Assembly: GCF_018691265.1 (NCBI RefSeq)
Contig: NW_024881276.1
Coordinates: forward strand, 2,852,001-2,916,000
Reading direction: 5' to 3'
DNA: 64,000 nucleotides
From: Tyto alba
Lineage: Eukaryota; Chordata; Aves; Strigiformes; Tytonidae
Shown piece by piece: positions 34,905 to 46,356 of this stretch (position 1 is the first letter of the stretch; each line of letters opens with the position of its first letter). Under the pieces are notes generated by a model that saw nothing but the letters and a program-made list of their open reading frames with translations, did not search any database and was not told the DNA's origin. The position numbers were made by a program, and so were the translations under genes.

Positions 34905-34976
34905 CTCCCCCAGCTCCAAGTCAGCTCCACTTCTGTTTGGGAAATTGAGCCCATCAGCTGCGCCTCTGCGATAACG

Positions 34977-34984
34977 TATTTAAG
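34977..34984 (+). promoter_or_regulatory. TATA-like box in LTR copy 5
   Basis: TATTTAAG at the same relative position as in copies 1 and 4. This copy has lost the downstream polyadenylation signal, so any transcript from it would read into the flank. Confidence 0.5.
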
Positions 34985-35621
34985 AAGGAACGTGGTGAGG
35001 AGCAGTGGGACTGGGGAGGAGGAGTTGCTGCAGCTGCGTGAACACCAAGGTCAGTGGAGGGACGGAGGAAGAAAGGAGGGGGGAGGTGTGCCGGAGCAGA
35101 GACCCCCCTGTATCCTGTGGGGAGACGGCAGGGTGGCCCCCCTGCCACCCATGGAGATCTACAGTGGAGCAGACACTGAGTTATGGCCTGTGTTTCACAT
35201 AGATGATAAAGGTGACCGTGCCTGAAGAAGGCCGGGGTCTCATGGGAAGAAGCAGCCCCTGCTGCTGTAATTCAGCACTGGGAGGATTGCAGCATGCGGG
35301 GGAGTCCCACGCTGGAGCAGCTCGGGAAGGGCTGCAGCCGTGGGAGGGAATCCAGTTGAAGAAAGTTAGTGACCCATGACGGAGCACTGTGGAGAACGCT
35401 GCGGCCCATGGGAGGAATTCATGTTGGAGAAAGTTTGTGGAGGACTTTCTGCTGTGAGAGGGGGACCACGATGGAGCAGGAGGAACAAGTTCTGGACACT
35501 CCCCTCACCGAAGATGAAGAAAGTGGCAGAGCTGACTGCACCCCCCATTCCCTGCCCCTGCACCCCTGGGGGAGGAGGTAGAGATATCGGGAGCAGAGCT
35601 GAGCCCGGGAAGAAGGGAGGG

Positions 35622-36743
35622 CTAGCTCCACAGATTTGTGAAGATCCCTTCGTGTGGTGCCTTTGTACCAGCAAGTATCTCCCCAAAAATTCATCACACC
35701 TTGGGTGTTCAGACCTGCAAGCAGTTGCCATCAGATGCACATGATGTGAGAGAGGGTGTACCTAATGCATGAACTTATCACTGACAGCTATTAATATGAG
35801 TGTCTTCTGTATGGCCTCTATTGGGGCTTCTACAAGTAATTTTCATGGATGCTTTACTAATCTTGTGGAATATACCTTTCCAAGAGAGGCTGTAAATATA
35901 AACACAAACACACACACACGTGCACCAAGGCCCTCCCCCCCCCCCGCCCCACACTCCCCCCCAGATTCTTATATGCGTATGGCAGATGTGAGCATTACTG
36001 CTGTTATTATTTTATGGTAGTTTCTTATATGCTCCCCCAGGTACACTAGCTTATTAATTTGATTTCTGTAGTCCTAAATTCTTAATTTTATGATTTTTGG
36101 CCCTTATTCAAAAAGGTACTTAAGGAAAATCTTAAGTAAAGTTTCTGCAGAAATATACTGAATTAGTGTAATTTTTAGGTGAAAGGGAAAGAGGGAGGAA
36201 AAAAGAGACTTTTACAATTTTGTGTCCCTGTGGCTTACAAAAAACTCAATTGTGTATACAAATAATGCTATTTTTTTAGACACACCACATCAGTATAGGC
36301 TAGATCTGCCTGGATGCTACAATAAAGGCACTTGGAAAAAATTTGATTACACTCAGCTTGCATTTGACAATGTCTATGCGCCTCTTAAAACTGTTTGTGG
36401 CTTGTCAATGACATTGGATTTGTTAATGTCTGAGTTTGGGGGTAACGTGTAATGCAATATTAATGTAAGCAGTTATTATTATCTATTTGTCCTTTTTTTT
36501 CTCTCCTTAAATTTTATAATCTAATCAAGAAGGAGAAATGTCTGAGTATTGATCTAAGGTAAGGATCACCCAGTGTAAATTACAAATGCCAAATATTCAA
36601 AGTAAACGATCCAAGCAAACCACCTCCTGTTTGTTCAAGCTATTTCCAGCAACTTGTGAAGAAGAAAGACATCAGCAGAAATACAAGTTGGTTCATAATC
36701 AAGGAAAAATGCTTAACGTATCAAATGCTTTATTTGTAATGAA
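35622..36743. other. Intergenic with a CA/C-rich simple repeat
   Basis: A CA-rich run (35902-35919) is followed by C-rich sequence (35931-35963). The remainder is AT-rich with no recognisable gene. Confidence 0.6.
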
Positions 36744-36836
36744 AATCATAAAATACTTCAAGTTGGAAGGGACCCGTAAGCGTCCTCAACTCCAACTCCC
36801 TGCTCCTTGCAGGACTACCTAAAACTAGATCATTTG
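36744..36836 (-). mobile_element. CR1 LINE 3' end fragment
   Basis: On the plus strand it reads AATCATAAAATACTTCAAGT, TGGAAGGGACC, CTCCAACTCCCTGCTCCTTG and CAGGACTACCTAAAACTA. This is the reverse complement of the CR1 3' region typical of bird genomes, heavily 5'-truncated. The left boundary is the CR1 3' terminus. Confidence 0.8.
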
Positions 36837-39800
36837 ATATATTCTGCAGGAGATGTGGGGTTTGTGACTATTAAAAGATACGTAGCTCTGGAACATGTCT
36901 GACCAGAAGTGCCTGGCTCAAATCTTCTCCATGGCTCAGAGAGACCAGATCAATCTGTGAGCTCTGAAGTAAGAACAAACAGCAAATTCAGACACAGAAA
37001 AGCTCACATCCTTCACAGGCAGGATCAATCTCCAGTTAGTAACAAAATCCGTCCTTTATATATACGTAGCTAAAGTCTGGTAATTTATTAGAACAAAACT
37101 TCCATGAGGATGTCACCTCATGCGTGTTTGGTGGGTCTATCCCCTAGAGAAAAATAATGCTCTTCTGCTGAGCGCTGACCGTTAGGATCTAAATCTACTC
37201 TAAGCACTCACTTTAAAGATATATAGTTTATTAATACAATAGGAAACTTCTTGCGATCGGAGTAGGGAAAAAATTGAAGCAGTGTCATGAGTTTCTTGGC
37301 CACACCAGCCTGTGACTCCTAAACGTAATCACATCAGGTAGAAAGTGCTTTCCACGTTTCTTTCATTTACAGAGCGACACCACGTAGAGGAGAAAGTCCA
37401 TCAGCACGGCAGGACGCCTGCCCTGCACCCTCAATATGAGATGTGGCAGCCAACAAGGTCTTGCTCTGTGGAAGAATACAGGTTCCCCAAGAGCGTTTAA
37501 AGGAGAATTCACGTATTTAGGCAACGTGCAGAGCTCAGATCCTGTGCCTGATCTGACGGTGTCCAACATCGACTGTGAAGTTTCCACTGACTCGGGGGAA
37601 GGTGGAGGTGGGCTCGGCTCGGCTGCCCACACCCAGGCGTTGAACACCATTTGAAACATTTCAGTGGGTACCAGCCACGTCTGCCCAAAGCCTGGCAATC
37701 CTGTCTCGGGTGTTAGGGCAGACACTCTCTCTGCAGAGACGGCGGGGAGGCTGGGCTGGGTGCCCTGGAGCACCTCAAGTAGCACTGCATATTGACAGGT
37801 GGACAGCGAACACCTGAGATTCTGCTCCTGTGAATGGCAGGGACTGAACCCACCCTGGCACGTATCTGCATCTCTGTGTCTCTCTCGTGCCTAAGACTCG
37901 GGAATTTTTAGTGGTGGGAGCACTTGCCCAAGGTGCTTAGCATGAAACACAGAAGCAGCTTTTGGAAGAGGCTCTGGAGTTCTGTCTCCCCATCCCTCGG
38001 GTGGGGAAGGCCCAGAGCAGCCGCCTGCAATCACCAGGTGTCAATTTTTTAGGAGTTCCCCCCGCCACGGTGCCTAAATGAGTGGATTTTGCCACTAAAA
38101 TCATCTGCTGCTGGGTGGCTGGAGCACTCTCCTTGGGAGACAAGAGATGTGGAAGGTTAAGGCAGGATTTGAATGTTTCCTTCATCCCGAACTAGTATCC
38201 CATCTCCAGGGATGCTGCCAAATCGCTCCTCCTCTTGCAGCGTGGCAAACAAAACTGATGCCTGTTGCAGCTTGGAAAGGAATGACGGAGATGGTGAGAG
38301 AGAAAAGCGTGAGGGCTATGAATCCTCACCCGACGTAGATGTTTCCCTGGGGCCTTAGAGGCCTTAGCCTGAAAAGTCCGTGTTTTTATGAAACACCCTC
38401 CCTTCCAGCTTTTCCTATCAGTTTGTTTCGATAACACTGTGGGCCAGATGGCTGCTGAGAATCCCGTTTGAAGCAGCCGGCTCTTTTCCACGCACTTCAT
38501 GGTAAAATTAGGTATGAGCTGCAGATTTTCTCTCACAAACCAAACGTCTAGTGCAAGAATATAGAGCAGCTGTACTGGGTGAGATTGAGGGTCCACGTGG
38601 CTCCATAGCCAGGTTGAAAACAAACAGAAAGGGGTTGTTCTTCACGCAGTGGTTAGTAGACTTAGTGGGAACCAGAATTTTACACGAGTTTCAGGGGGAG
38701 ACTGAGTAAGTACTCAGGAGAGAAATCCATTGGGGTTACCAGACTGACAAACCACATCAAGTTGTCTGAACTGAAAACAGTTGGTGGTTGGAAAAGCTTG
38801 GGGGGAAGCATCACATGTATGTGGCCCACTCTTACTCCCCTTTAAAGAGCTGCTTAGGGCCACTGCTGAAAAAAGGGAACTCGGATAAGCCCAAGGCAGG
38901 TCCCTGGGCAGAAGTGCGAAAGGAGCATCCGTACTGGGGGATTTGCTCTCCCAGCCTTCAGCAACGTGCAGCTCAGACGATTCTTGACCTCGGGTGGCTG
39001 TGTGACGTGGTACCGCAGTGATGGCAGGTGTGGATGGGTGTAGCCTTGTCGTCTAAATGCACTCAGTGCAAGGGCTGACTCAGGTTAAAAAGGCAGAAGG
39101 AACCAACCTACAGGAGACAATTTGATGTGTGTGATTCGCAAGGTGAAGTGGTTTTTGTTTCTCCATTTCCTGGAAGTAATGGAACTTGAAAGGACTTGAT
39201 CACGTCTTGTTTGGAGACTCCTAATACAAATGATGTGTTCACATAAACTAAGGAAGTAAGTTTTAAATATGTATGGCTCGTGTTAACGCTGCCCGTGGTC
39301 CTGTTTCACCTCTGCCATCGCTAATTTTCTCATAACTAATATATTTCAGTTCAAGAGCGTTCATTCTCGTAAGAGAGGTTGTCTAAACGAGGACAAGTCT
39401 CAATATACCAGCACGCAGTTGCAATCACATTCGTTTTGTACCAGCCTCAGCCAGAAATTGCTATCTAGTGTCCCTTGGCTGGCTATAAGCCACCACTGGT
39501 ACCTTGTCAAGAGGAGCTCCTGCGCTGGTGAACTTCAGCAGAAGTTAGGCTGTAGGAATCTGCACTGGACACAAGATTGCATTGCTTGTTCTCCTGTTGC
39601 ATGCTTTAAACTGCATCAGTTTTACATTCTGTTGTCAATTTTAGTAATCTTTGTAAATGACGCAAGTTATAAAGTAAATTGGCACAATCGAAAGACAAAG
39701 ATATTCGTAGGTAAGGCATTAAATCAGGTTCAGGAATGTAAATTGAATATTGAGCTCTATCATGGGTTTTCAGTATAATTCGGGGCTTCAGTTTCATGTT

Positions 39801-41999
39801 TGTAAAACCGGGATGCATTTGTCCCATCCATTCAGATTTAAATTCTCTGAGATTTCATCCAGCACCAGGCACATTTCCCATTTTCCTCTGAAGCTCTTCG
39901 CAGCAGTGCACATAAATAAATCTGATTCTTCAGGAATGCCCCAAACCTCTTGAAATAAGCTTGTTTTTGTATTTTTGTTTGTTTTTTTCCAGAAACTAGA
40001 AGGAGCTCTTGAATTAAGTTTTTGTGGCACTTTTTCCCTGCCCTTCTCAGTCGGTATGGAAAACAGGCACCAAGTTCTTAAGTCATTTCTTCGTTGGCCT
40101 TGTTTTCTGGGGATGGCCTTGGTGACCAGGGTTTTCAGAGCAACTTTCAAAACATCGTAAGATCTGCATGGCTTTTCTGATTTTCTTGCTTTTACTTCTT
40201 TATTAGAACAAAACTCGGAGCACAGAAACCTATCTCTGACTGCACTGGTAGGACAGAGGAACCGATACCTGTAGTGTGAAGAGATGGGGCAAAGTTTCTT
40301 GTTTGTTGTGACAGGAGAATTAAAGTTTGGGTTTGGTTTCTTGTTTTTTTTTTTTTTTTTTTTTTTTTTTTCCCCTTAACAAATTCTGAGGGATTAAAGC
40401 ACATCTTGATTTTGTAGAAGTGCACCAAAAATGTCTGCTTAGCCAGGCTGGAATTTGTCTCAGTCCAGCAATTGGTGAGGATGCTTTGAAGAAAGTGCAG
40501 CATGTACGTGGAGCCTGGGAACTGCTTTCCATTAGTTTCCACCTCCAGAGGTCTGTGGTCTGCTAGAAATCTATGGCCTGCAAAGCATTAAGTACCAGTC
40601 ATGATTTCCACCTTCACTAATTACAATTTGAGAACCTCTATAACCATGAGAGACTGGATCTCCCTCACCAAGACAGATCAGATTTCATTTTTTTCCTGTA
40701 GTTGCTACTGTCCCAGGCCTACACAAGCCAGGGGCTGGAATTTTTGGTCAGAAGAGCAGCAGCAGGGCTTACTGCAGGTGTAAACACGGACAATCAACTT
40801 TGGACTAGCTGTGTGAAGATTATTTGAGTTGTGGATTAACCACTTCCCCCTGCCACCTCATTTTCATTATGTTTACTACCTCATTCTTCTTATCAACTTT
40901 TTAACAGTTAAATGTACTTATTCTGTTCTTACAACCTAATTTACATCTGTTTTGTGTTACCCAGGTTCTTGCTTTATCCGGGTTGTTCTGTATCCAGCCT
41001 CCCCCATTGCCCCAGCTAATTGAGAGTTCGTCATATAAGAAGTAATGAAGAAGTGCAATGTGTAGTCAATACAAGATTATAAGAACATACAAAGTGAACA
41101 TTAGGTTGGTCCATAGGAATATAATGCTTGTAGTGTTACAGCGGTTAAAATTGAAGTTAGCTAGTACTGTGTCTTGAACTATAAGCTTGTAGCAGAGGGA
41201 TGTGTGTTGCAGAGGTACCTTCTTCACTAATGAAAGCGAGGGGCTGAGGATGGGCAGGCTCAGGCCAGTCCTCTGCCCTGTCACGAGCCGGGCAGTATGT
41301 GTCAGAGACGTACGTGTGCACAGCTGCGTGTTTGTGCTGAAGGGCTTTTGGTTTCTGAACATTCTATCTGGACGGTGAGGCACCTTTGTGAGCACCGCAG
41401 GCTTCCCTGACACGGGTCCCCAAAAGCAGTACAGGAATCATCGTCTCTCTGTCTAAAACGTGTGTTTATTCAGGGAGTATTTTCGCCGAGATTGTCTCAC
41501 CGTCTGTGAAGTGGAGGCGAGCCATCCGATTATCTCGTTGTGGAGGGTTTTAGGATCCTTGATTAAGTGCTGTTCTCAAAGCCCAGCGAGGTGCTCTGCA
41601 GTCCCTCCTGCCTGCTCGTTCTGTCCTTGCAATCAGTGGTCTGTCTCTGTCCGTCTGTTGGCTCCTGAATGGCATCTCAGGGAAGCCTGTCTCTTCGTGT
41701 GCGGTGCCTAGACTGCCGCTCTTGTGTCACCGAGTGCTGGCAGCAGTAACCGTATGATAACACAGCTTTCAAAAGGACAGGGTGAAAAAAAATTGCCTCT
41801 CCTTTTGCCCTCACTTTCTTCTTCTGTAAACCTCTGCAGCCTCTGTTAGATGAATGGTCACCCCTTAGCGTTTGATTTTTCGGTCCCGCCTTTCTACCTA
41901 AAAGACAAGAAATATTTAGTGAGGTGGAAATGCTGGCGAACTTCAGAATACGTGCTCATTCTGAATATTTTGGTCTCTTGTTTGTAATTCCCTGTGTTT
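36837..41999. other. Intergenic, no gene seen
   Basis: Mostly AT-rich with a T28 tract at 40344-40371. Moderately GC-rich parts (37.4-38.3 and 41.2-41.7 kb) have only unrecognised open frames. Confidence 0.55.
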
Positions 42000-42290
42000 C
42001 AGATCTCAATTAACTGTCTTTCAGAGCCAGCATTGTTAATTCACACCAAGATATTGCTTCTCTTATTTCTTCACTGATTAGCTAATGTAGCTTAATTTCA
42101 GTGAGGGGTATGCATATTAAATGGCCTGCTGCAATCAAAATGCTTTTTAGTTTTGAAGTTTCTTTAATGCTGTTCCAAATGTGTTCATGATAACATGTAT
42201 TTATACTACTGAGAATCCCTTCCTATAGATCATTTCATTTGTGCAAATTACAAAAATATAAGTATAAATAAATTAGGGAACACTGTCTTT
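42000..42290. promoter_or_regulatory. Candidate conserved noncoding element B
   Basis: A CpG-free-looking AT-rich block with TTAATTCAC, CTGATTAGCTAATG, an octamer-like ATGCATATTAAATG, a TCF/LEF-like ATCAAAA and TGATAACATG. Enhancer-like texture only; conservation was not testable. Confidence 0.3.
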
Positions 42291-45200
42291 CCTCATGAGT
42301 TGTGAAAGCCAGAAAATTTACTTGTTACAGCCATAAAAAGAGAATTCACTGGAGAACTGGATGGCTTGGGAGATGGCTAATATATAATGGATAATGGAGT
42401 ACACAGGATTTCACAACCAGGACATCTGCACAAATCCAACCCAAAGGTCTAGTCCAGCACACATTAGTATCTTTCCCACAGCAATCCACAAAAGTGAACA
42501 AAATATCAGGATATGCAAGAAATGGAATATAAAATAGTTTGGAAAAACAGCGTAACCATCTGCCTTAAAAAAAAAAACCAAAACAAACCCTAAAGCAACC
42601 AACAACAGCAGCAGCGTTTCTCAAAGACTGCCTTCTTGGTGGAGGCTAGAAATAACTTTTTCATGCCTGCTTTCTCTCACACAGACGCTTTATATGTGAG
42701 CTATGGTCACACTGCCGCAGCGCTGCAGGCGAAACGTGACTGTAAGAGTCATGACCCTTTTCTGGCCCAAAAGAGTTTGGTTAAATCCGTGGTATTGCAG
42801 GCATAGGAACAGCTGCTTCTGGGGTGCAAGGCTGGATGTACAAACACCTGTTTGCCTGGGCAGGCAGAGCTATATCCGTGGGAGGAGGGTGCAGGGGGTC
42901 TGTGTTGCAGGACAAGGTCACAGCCACGGGACGGTGCTTCCTCCCTTCCCCCAAGTCTTCCTCATCCCGGTCTCTGGACACCAGAAATGAATCGAAGAGC
43001 AAATCACAGCATCTGGGTCCACACTCCTCACTTTCAGTCAGCATCTGGCCCCATAGGTCTTGTCCGTTTTTCCCTTGGGTCCATCCTTCAGTGTTTGCTC
43101 GGGCTAAATCTGATGTTTCTTTGCTGGTTTCTGCTGTCGCCTCGTTGGACTTCTTTTCTGGCTCTCTTTCATATCTGTACCATCCTTCAGAAAAATAAGA
43201 GAGCAGACTACTCCAACCTGTATGCTCTGGTTGGTGACATAAGGAAATAGAAACCCCCTGTTTCTTCCACCTACTTTAAAGGTGTTGATTAGTTTCTTAC
43301 AGTGATCTTCAATCCAAATGTTTTTTTTTGGCATGTTTTTTCTTTTTTTTTTTTTTTTTTTTTGAAGCAGGGGATAATTTTGTGCTTTGATGTTTAAATC
43401 TGGTGTTTCTCTGAGCAGAGCAGTCAGTACTTTAGCTTGATAAACTGTTCAATGCCACTACACTCTTTCTGTCTGGCTCTGTCAATAGTGGATTGACTCT
43501 AACAATCCTTTAATCAAATACTTTATGGGCAGTTTTATGTTAGAATGGGGTGAATGCTTAGAGTTGTGGCTCTTAAACAGGCCTGTGGGTTCTTAATCAC
43601 GCTTAAACCACTTCTTATATTCATCTAGTGATGAATTTGTCCTTTTCCTTCCATTAACTTCTGTTCTCTGAACATCTGGAAGTTCCTTTGACTTTATTGC
43701 TAAATCTATTTCCAAGTTAATATCTGACTTTATGCATTCTTATGTCAGTGACATCCCAGTAAAATGCATTCCTATAAAAAAGAGTAAAATACCACCAGCT
43801 AGTCCCTAATGTGATGTATTAGGGACTTGCATGTTTTTCTTTGCATCCTGATAGAGGGCTCTGGCTTTTCTCTAACTTTCAGCTCGTGGTTTTTACCTTC
43901 CACTATTTGGGAGGTAGGATAAGTTTAGGTGGGCTATGCACCTTCTGAGATGGTTTTTTAGGGGCTTTTTATTTTCAAAGTATGCAGGAGGATCAAATCC
44001 ACAGTGTGTGTCTGTCTTCCATTATTACGATGATATCCCTTGGAAGTGCCCTTGATCGTTTGGCTGCTTTAGGAAGCTGGTCAAGAGAAAATTCCTTGGT
44101 AGGTATCTGCAGTCTGCAGACTGGTCTCCAGTATTTTGGGATGCAAGCTAAGTAGTTGCCACTAGATGACAGTATAATCTACTGATAACGGTACCTAAAT
44201 CAGCATTTCAATACATTACAATATTGAACTTGTTCTTTGCCCTAGCAGTTTGTTAGACTTGTTTTGCTGGATCCAGTCAGAGCCCACTGGGCTTCAGGAG
44301 AAAGTAAAATGATGTGCTCTACCTTCCCCCCCCCCCCCTAAATCCTGTTACCTGGAAGGGCAAAAATATTGTCCACAAGTCCTGGGCAAGTGCTAGAGGA
44401 AAAAGCTTGCAAGAAATAAAGATTACTAATTACTTAGGTGTAACTCACCTCTGAATCTCTCCCTGAGCTCCCATTAATGCTGCCTGGCATCTCTAGTAGT
44501 CATTTGCACTGTGTGTTGTCCTTCTGGCTTGATGGGGCTTTTTTTTTATTCAGATATCAGTGTCTGCAGGAGAGGAAGAAGTGGCGAATCAAGTCCCTTT
44601 TTACTAATTACCTTACACATAAACATCACCCCAAGGAAACACTGGCAAACTGGTGTAAAAAGAGACTGAAAATATTCTACCGTTTTTAACCTAATCTGAG
44701 TCATGAGTATGTTTTGTCTTGTGCTTGTTTCATGACTTATTTCTCAAACAAGAGTTAAAGAAAAAGTGATTAGTGTGAACTTGGGGCTTCTTTGATAAAC
44801 AGAAACAATGATGTTCCTTCTATTCACCTCACTCCTTCCTCTGCCTTGTGTTCTGCAAAAATATTGAATAACTAATATAAAAAAAGTAGCTAATTACAGA
44901 AGACCGTTTGCACCCTTTTAATATTTATGTTTACTTTTCTTAACTGCAGCTTTGAAATTGCATGGTTTTATCCAAAACGTATTGGGAAGAAACTAAATGC
45001 AAGAACAGAAGGGTGGTTGAATAGCAGAAGCAGCCTTGCTGTTACAGCTCTGGTTGGGATGGGTACCTGTGGGTTGGTTTCCCTTCTGCTGCGCAGCTTT
45101 TGTAGAAAACGTTATTTCAAAGACCAACAGGTTTTAGAATTTACTTAATTACTGCACCTTCTTTTGCGGCTGATGTTTGTTTCTAGGCTGCTCAGTGCTG

Positions 45201-45299
45201 TGAAAACGTGAAGCTCTGATACAAGAGTCACTCACCACAGATTTTCACTGTATCATAAAAAGCAACAAAGAATCTAAAGCCCCAAATACTACAAAATAA

Positions 45300-45340
<41 letters not shown>

Positions 45341-45709
45341 AGAATTTCAGGTTTGTACAGGAATTGTGGGATGAAGAGCAGTGAGTAGCTGAGAAGTGTC
45401 AAATGAAAATCCTCTGATGGGGGTTGAGAGTTAGCAGTGCAATAAACCAGTCTAGGCAGAGCTTCTATTTCCTAACATGGTCTTTTGGAAATTCTACCTT
45501 TGCCTTCCAAAGATCACCTTTACAATTTGACAGATCATATGGTATTGACAAAAGCAGCCTCCTGATTTCTCTGATCAAAGTCCTAGCGTAGCAATGACAC
45601 TGAACACTGACACCAATATTCGCTGCTAAATAAGTTCTTGCGAGACTTAAATGTTTTTATCCTGACAGCGACGTGAATTTCTTTTTTCCTTGCACTGTTG
45701 TCCTGGCAG
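42291..45709. other. Intergenic, no gene seen
   Basis: Contains a T21 tract (43343-43363), a C13 tract (44326-44338) and a T33 tract (45303-45335). Open frames are short or unrecognised. Confidence 0.55.
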
Positions 45710-45837
45710 ATGTTGCAGCTCTGAAAATACCAATGCTACGAATGTATGGAATTAGAACTATGGGAAATAATCAATATGTGGCCATAACGCTGAATAGAAA
45801 TGAAAAAATGAATACATTGGATAAGATTAAGCTGTGA
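45710..45837 (+). other. Terminal-exon-like segment (unconfirmed)
   Basis: A pyrimidine-rich tract and TCCTGGCAG precede an open frame of 41 codons ending in TGA at 45835-45837, containing MLRMYGIRTMGNNQYVAITL. The protein is not recognised. The required incoming phase does not match the outgoing phase of the 20.1-kb segment. Confidence 0.12.
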
Positions 45838-46324
45838 TAAGAGTGGGCCTGCTGACTCTATGATTATAGTTTGCTTTCTTCTGGGAACCTGTATTTGGCT
45901 GAACTAAGAGATCCTTCAGATAAATCACCTGAAATAAAAGTGACCAGAACGGGCCTGCAGCGGTGTTTCAGAGTCTGTGTCACAGAAAAAGCAGCAGTGA
46001 TTTTTTTTTTTTTTTTTTACCTCTTTTCAACGGGGAAGTGCCTTCCTTCTAATTCTGTCTTCAACAAGAAGCTGTTAGTGTGGACAGCGACCGCAGCCTG
46101 TGTTCTGCTGTTTGTGTGTTGATTTTAAAGCAGGTTCAGCAGGAGAGATTCGGAGAATGTCTTGTGGCACGTCTGTATGTGCAGGTCAGGGGGAGGAAGC
46201 ACTCTGCACATTCTTGCGCTTAAAATCAAGTTGCTGTTCCTGAAAGAACTTCGACCATGTGTGAGACTGAGGGGAAGCAAAATGCAAGTCTTGGCATTTT
46301 AGAAAGCTTTCTTTCAGAATGGGG

Positions 46325-46356
<32 letters not shown>

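Larger units (their letters stand above)
34819..35621 (+). mobile_element. LTR of the same family, 3'-truncated (copy 5)
   Basis: It starts TGTCCTGGGTCTGAG and is collinear with copies 1 and 4 up to CCGGGAAGAAGGGAGGG. There the similarity stops at about 35621, and unrelated sequence (AGCTCCACAGATTTGTGAAG) follows. The last 270 bp or so, with the AATAAA signal and the 3' terminus, are missing. The heat-shock element is at 34890-34904 and TATTTAAG at 34977. CCAAT is changed to CCCAT, as in copy 4. A deletion or rearrangement at the junction is the likely cause. Confidence 0.9.

Noticed and set aside
31330..35621. LTR copies 4 and 5 as the two ends of one provirus.
   Set aside because: Copy 4 has its own flanking 5-bp duplication, copy 5 is truncated, and no gag, pol or env-like remnant was seen between them.
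15211..45837. A plus-strand gene joining the exon-like segments at 15.2, 20.1 and 45.7 kb.
   Set aside because: Reading phases do not join (phase 1 out into phase 0 in; phase 2 out into phase 1 in), and none of the peptides is recognised.
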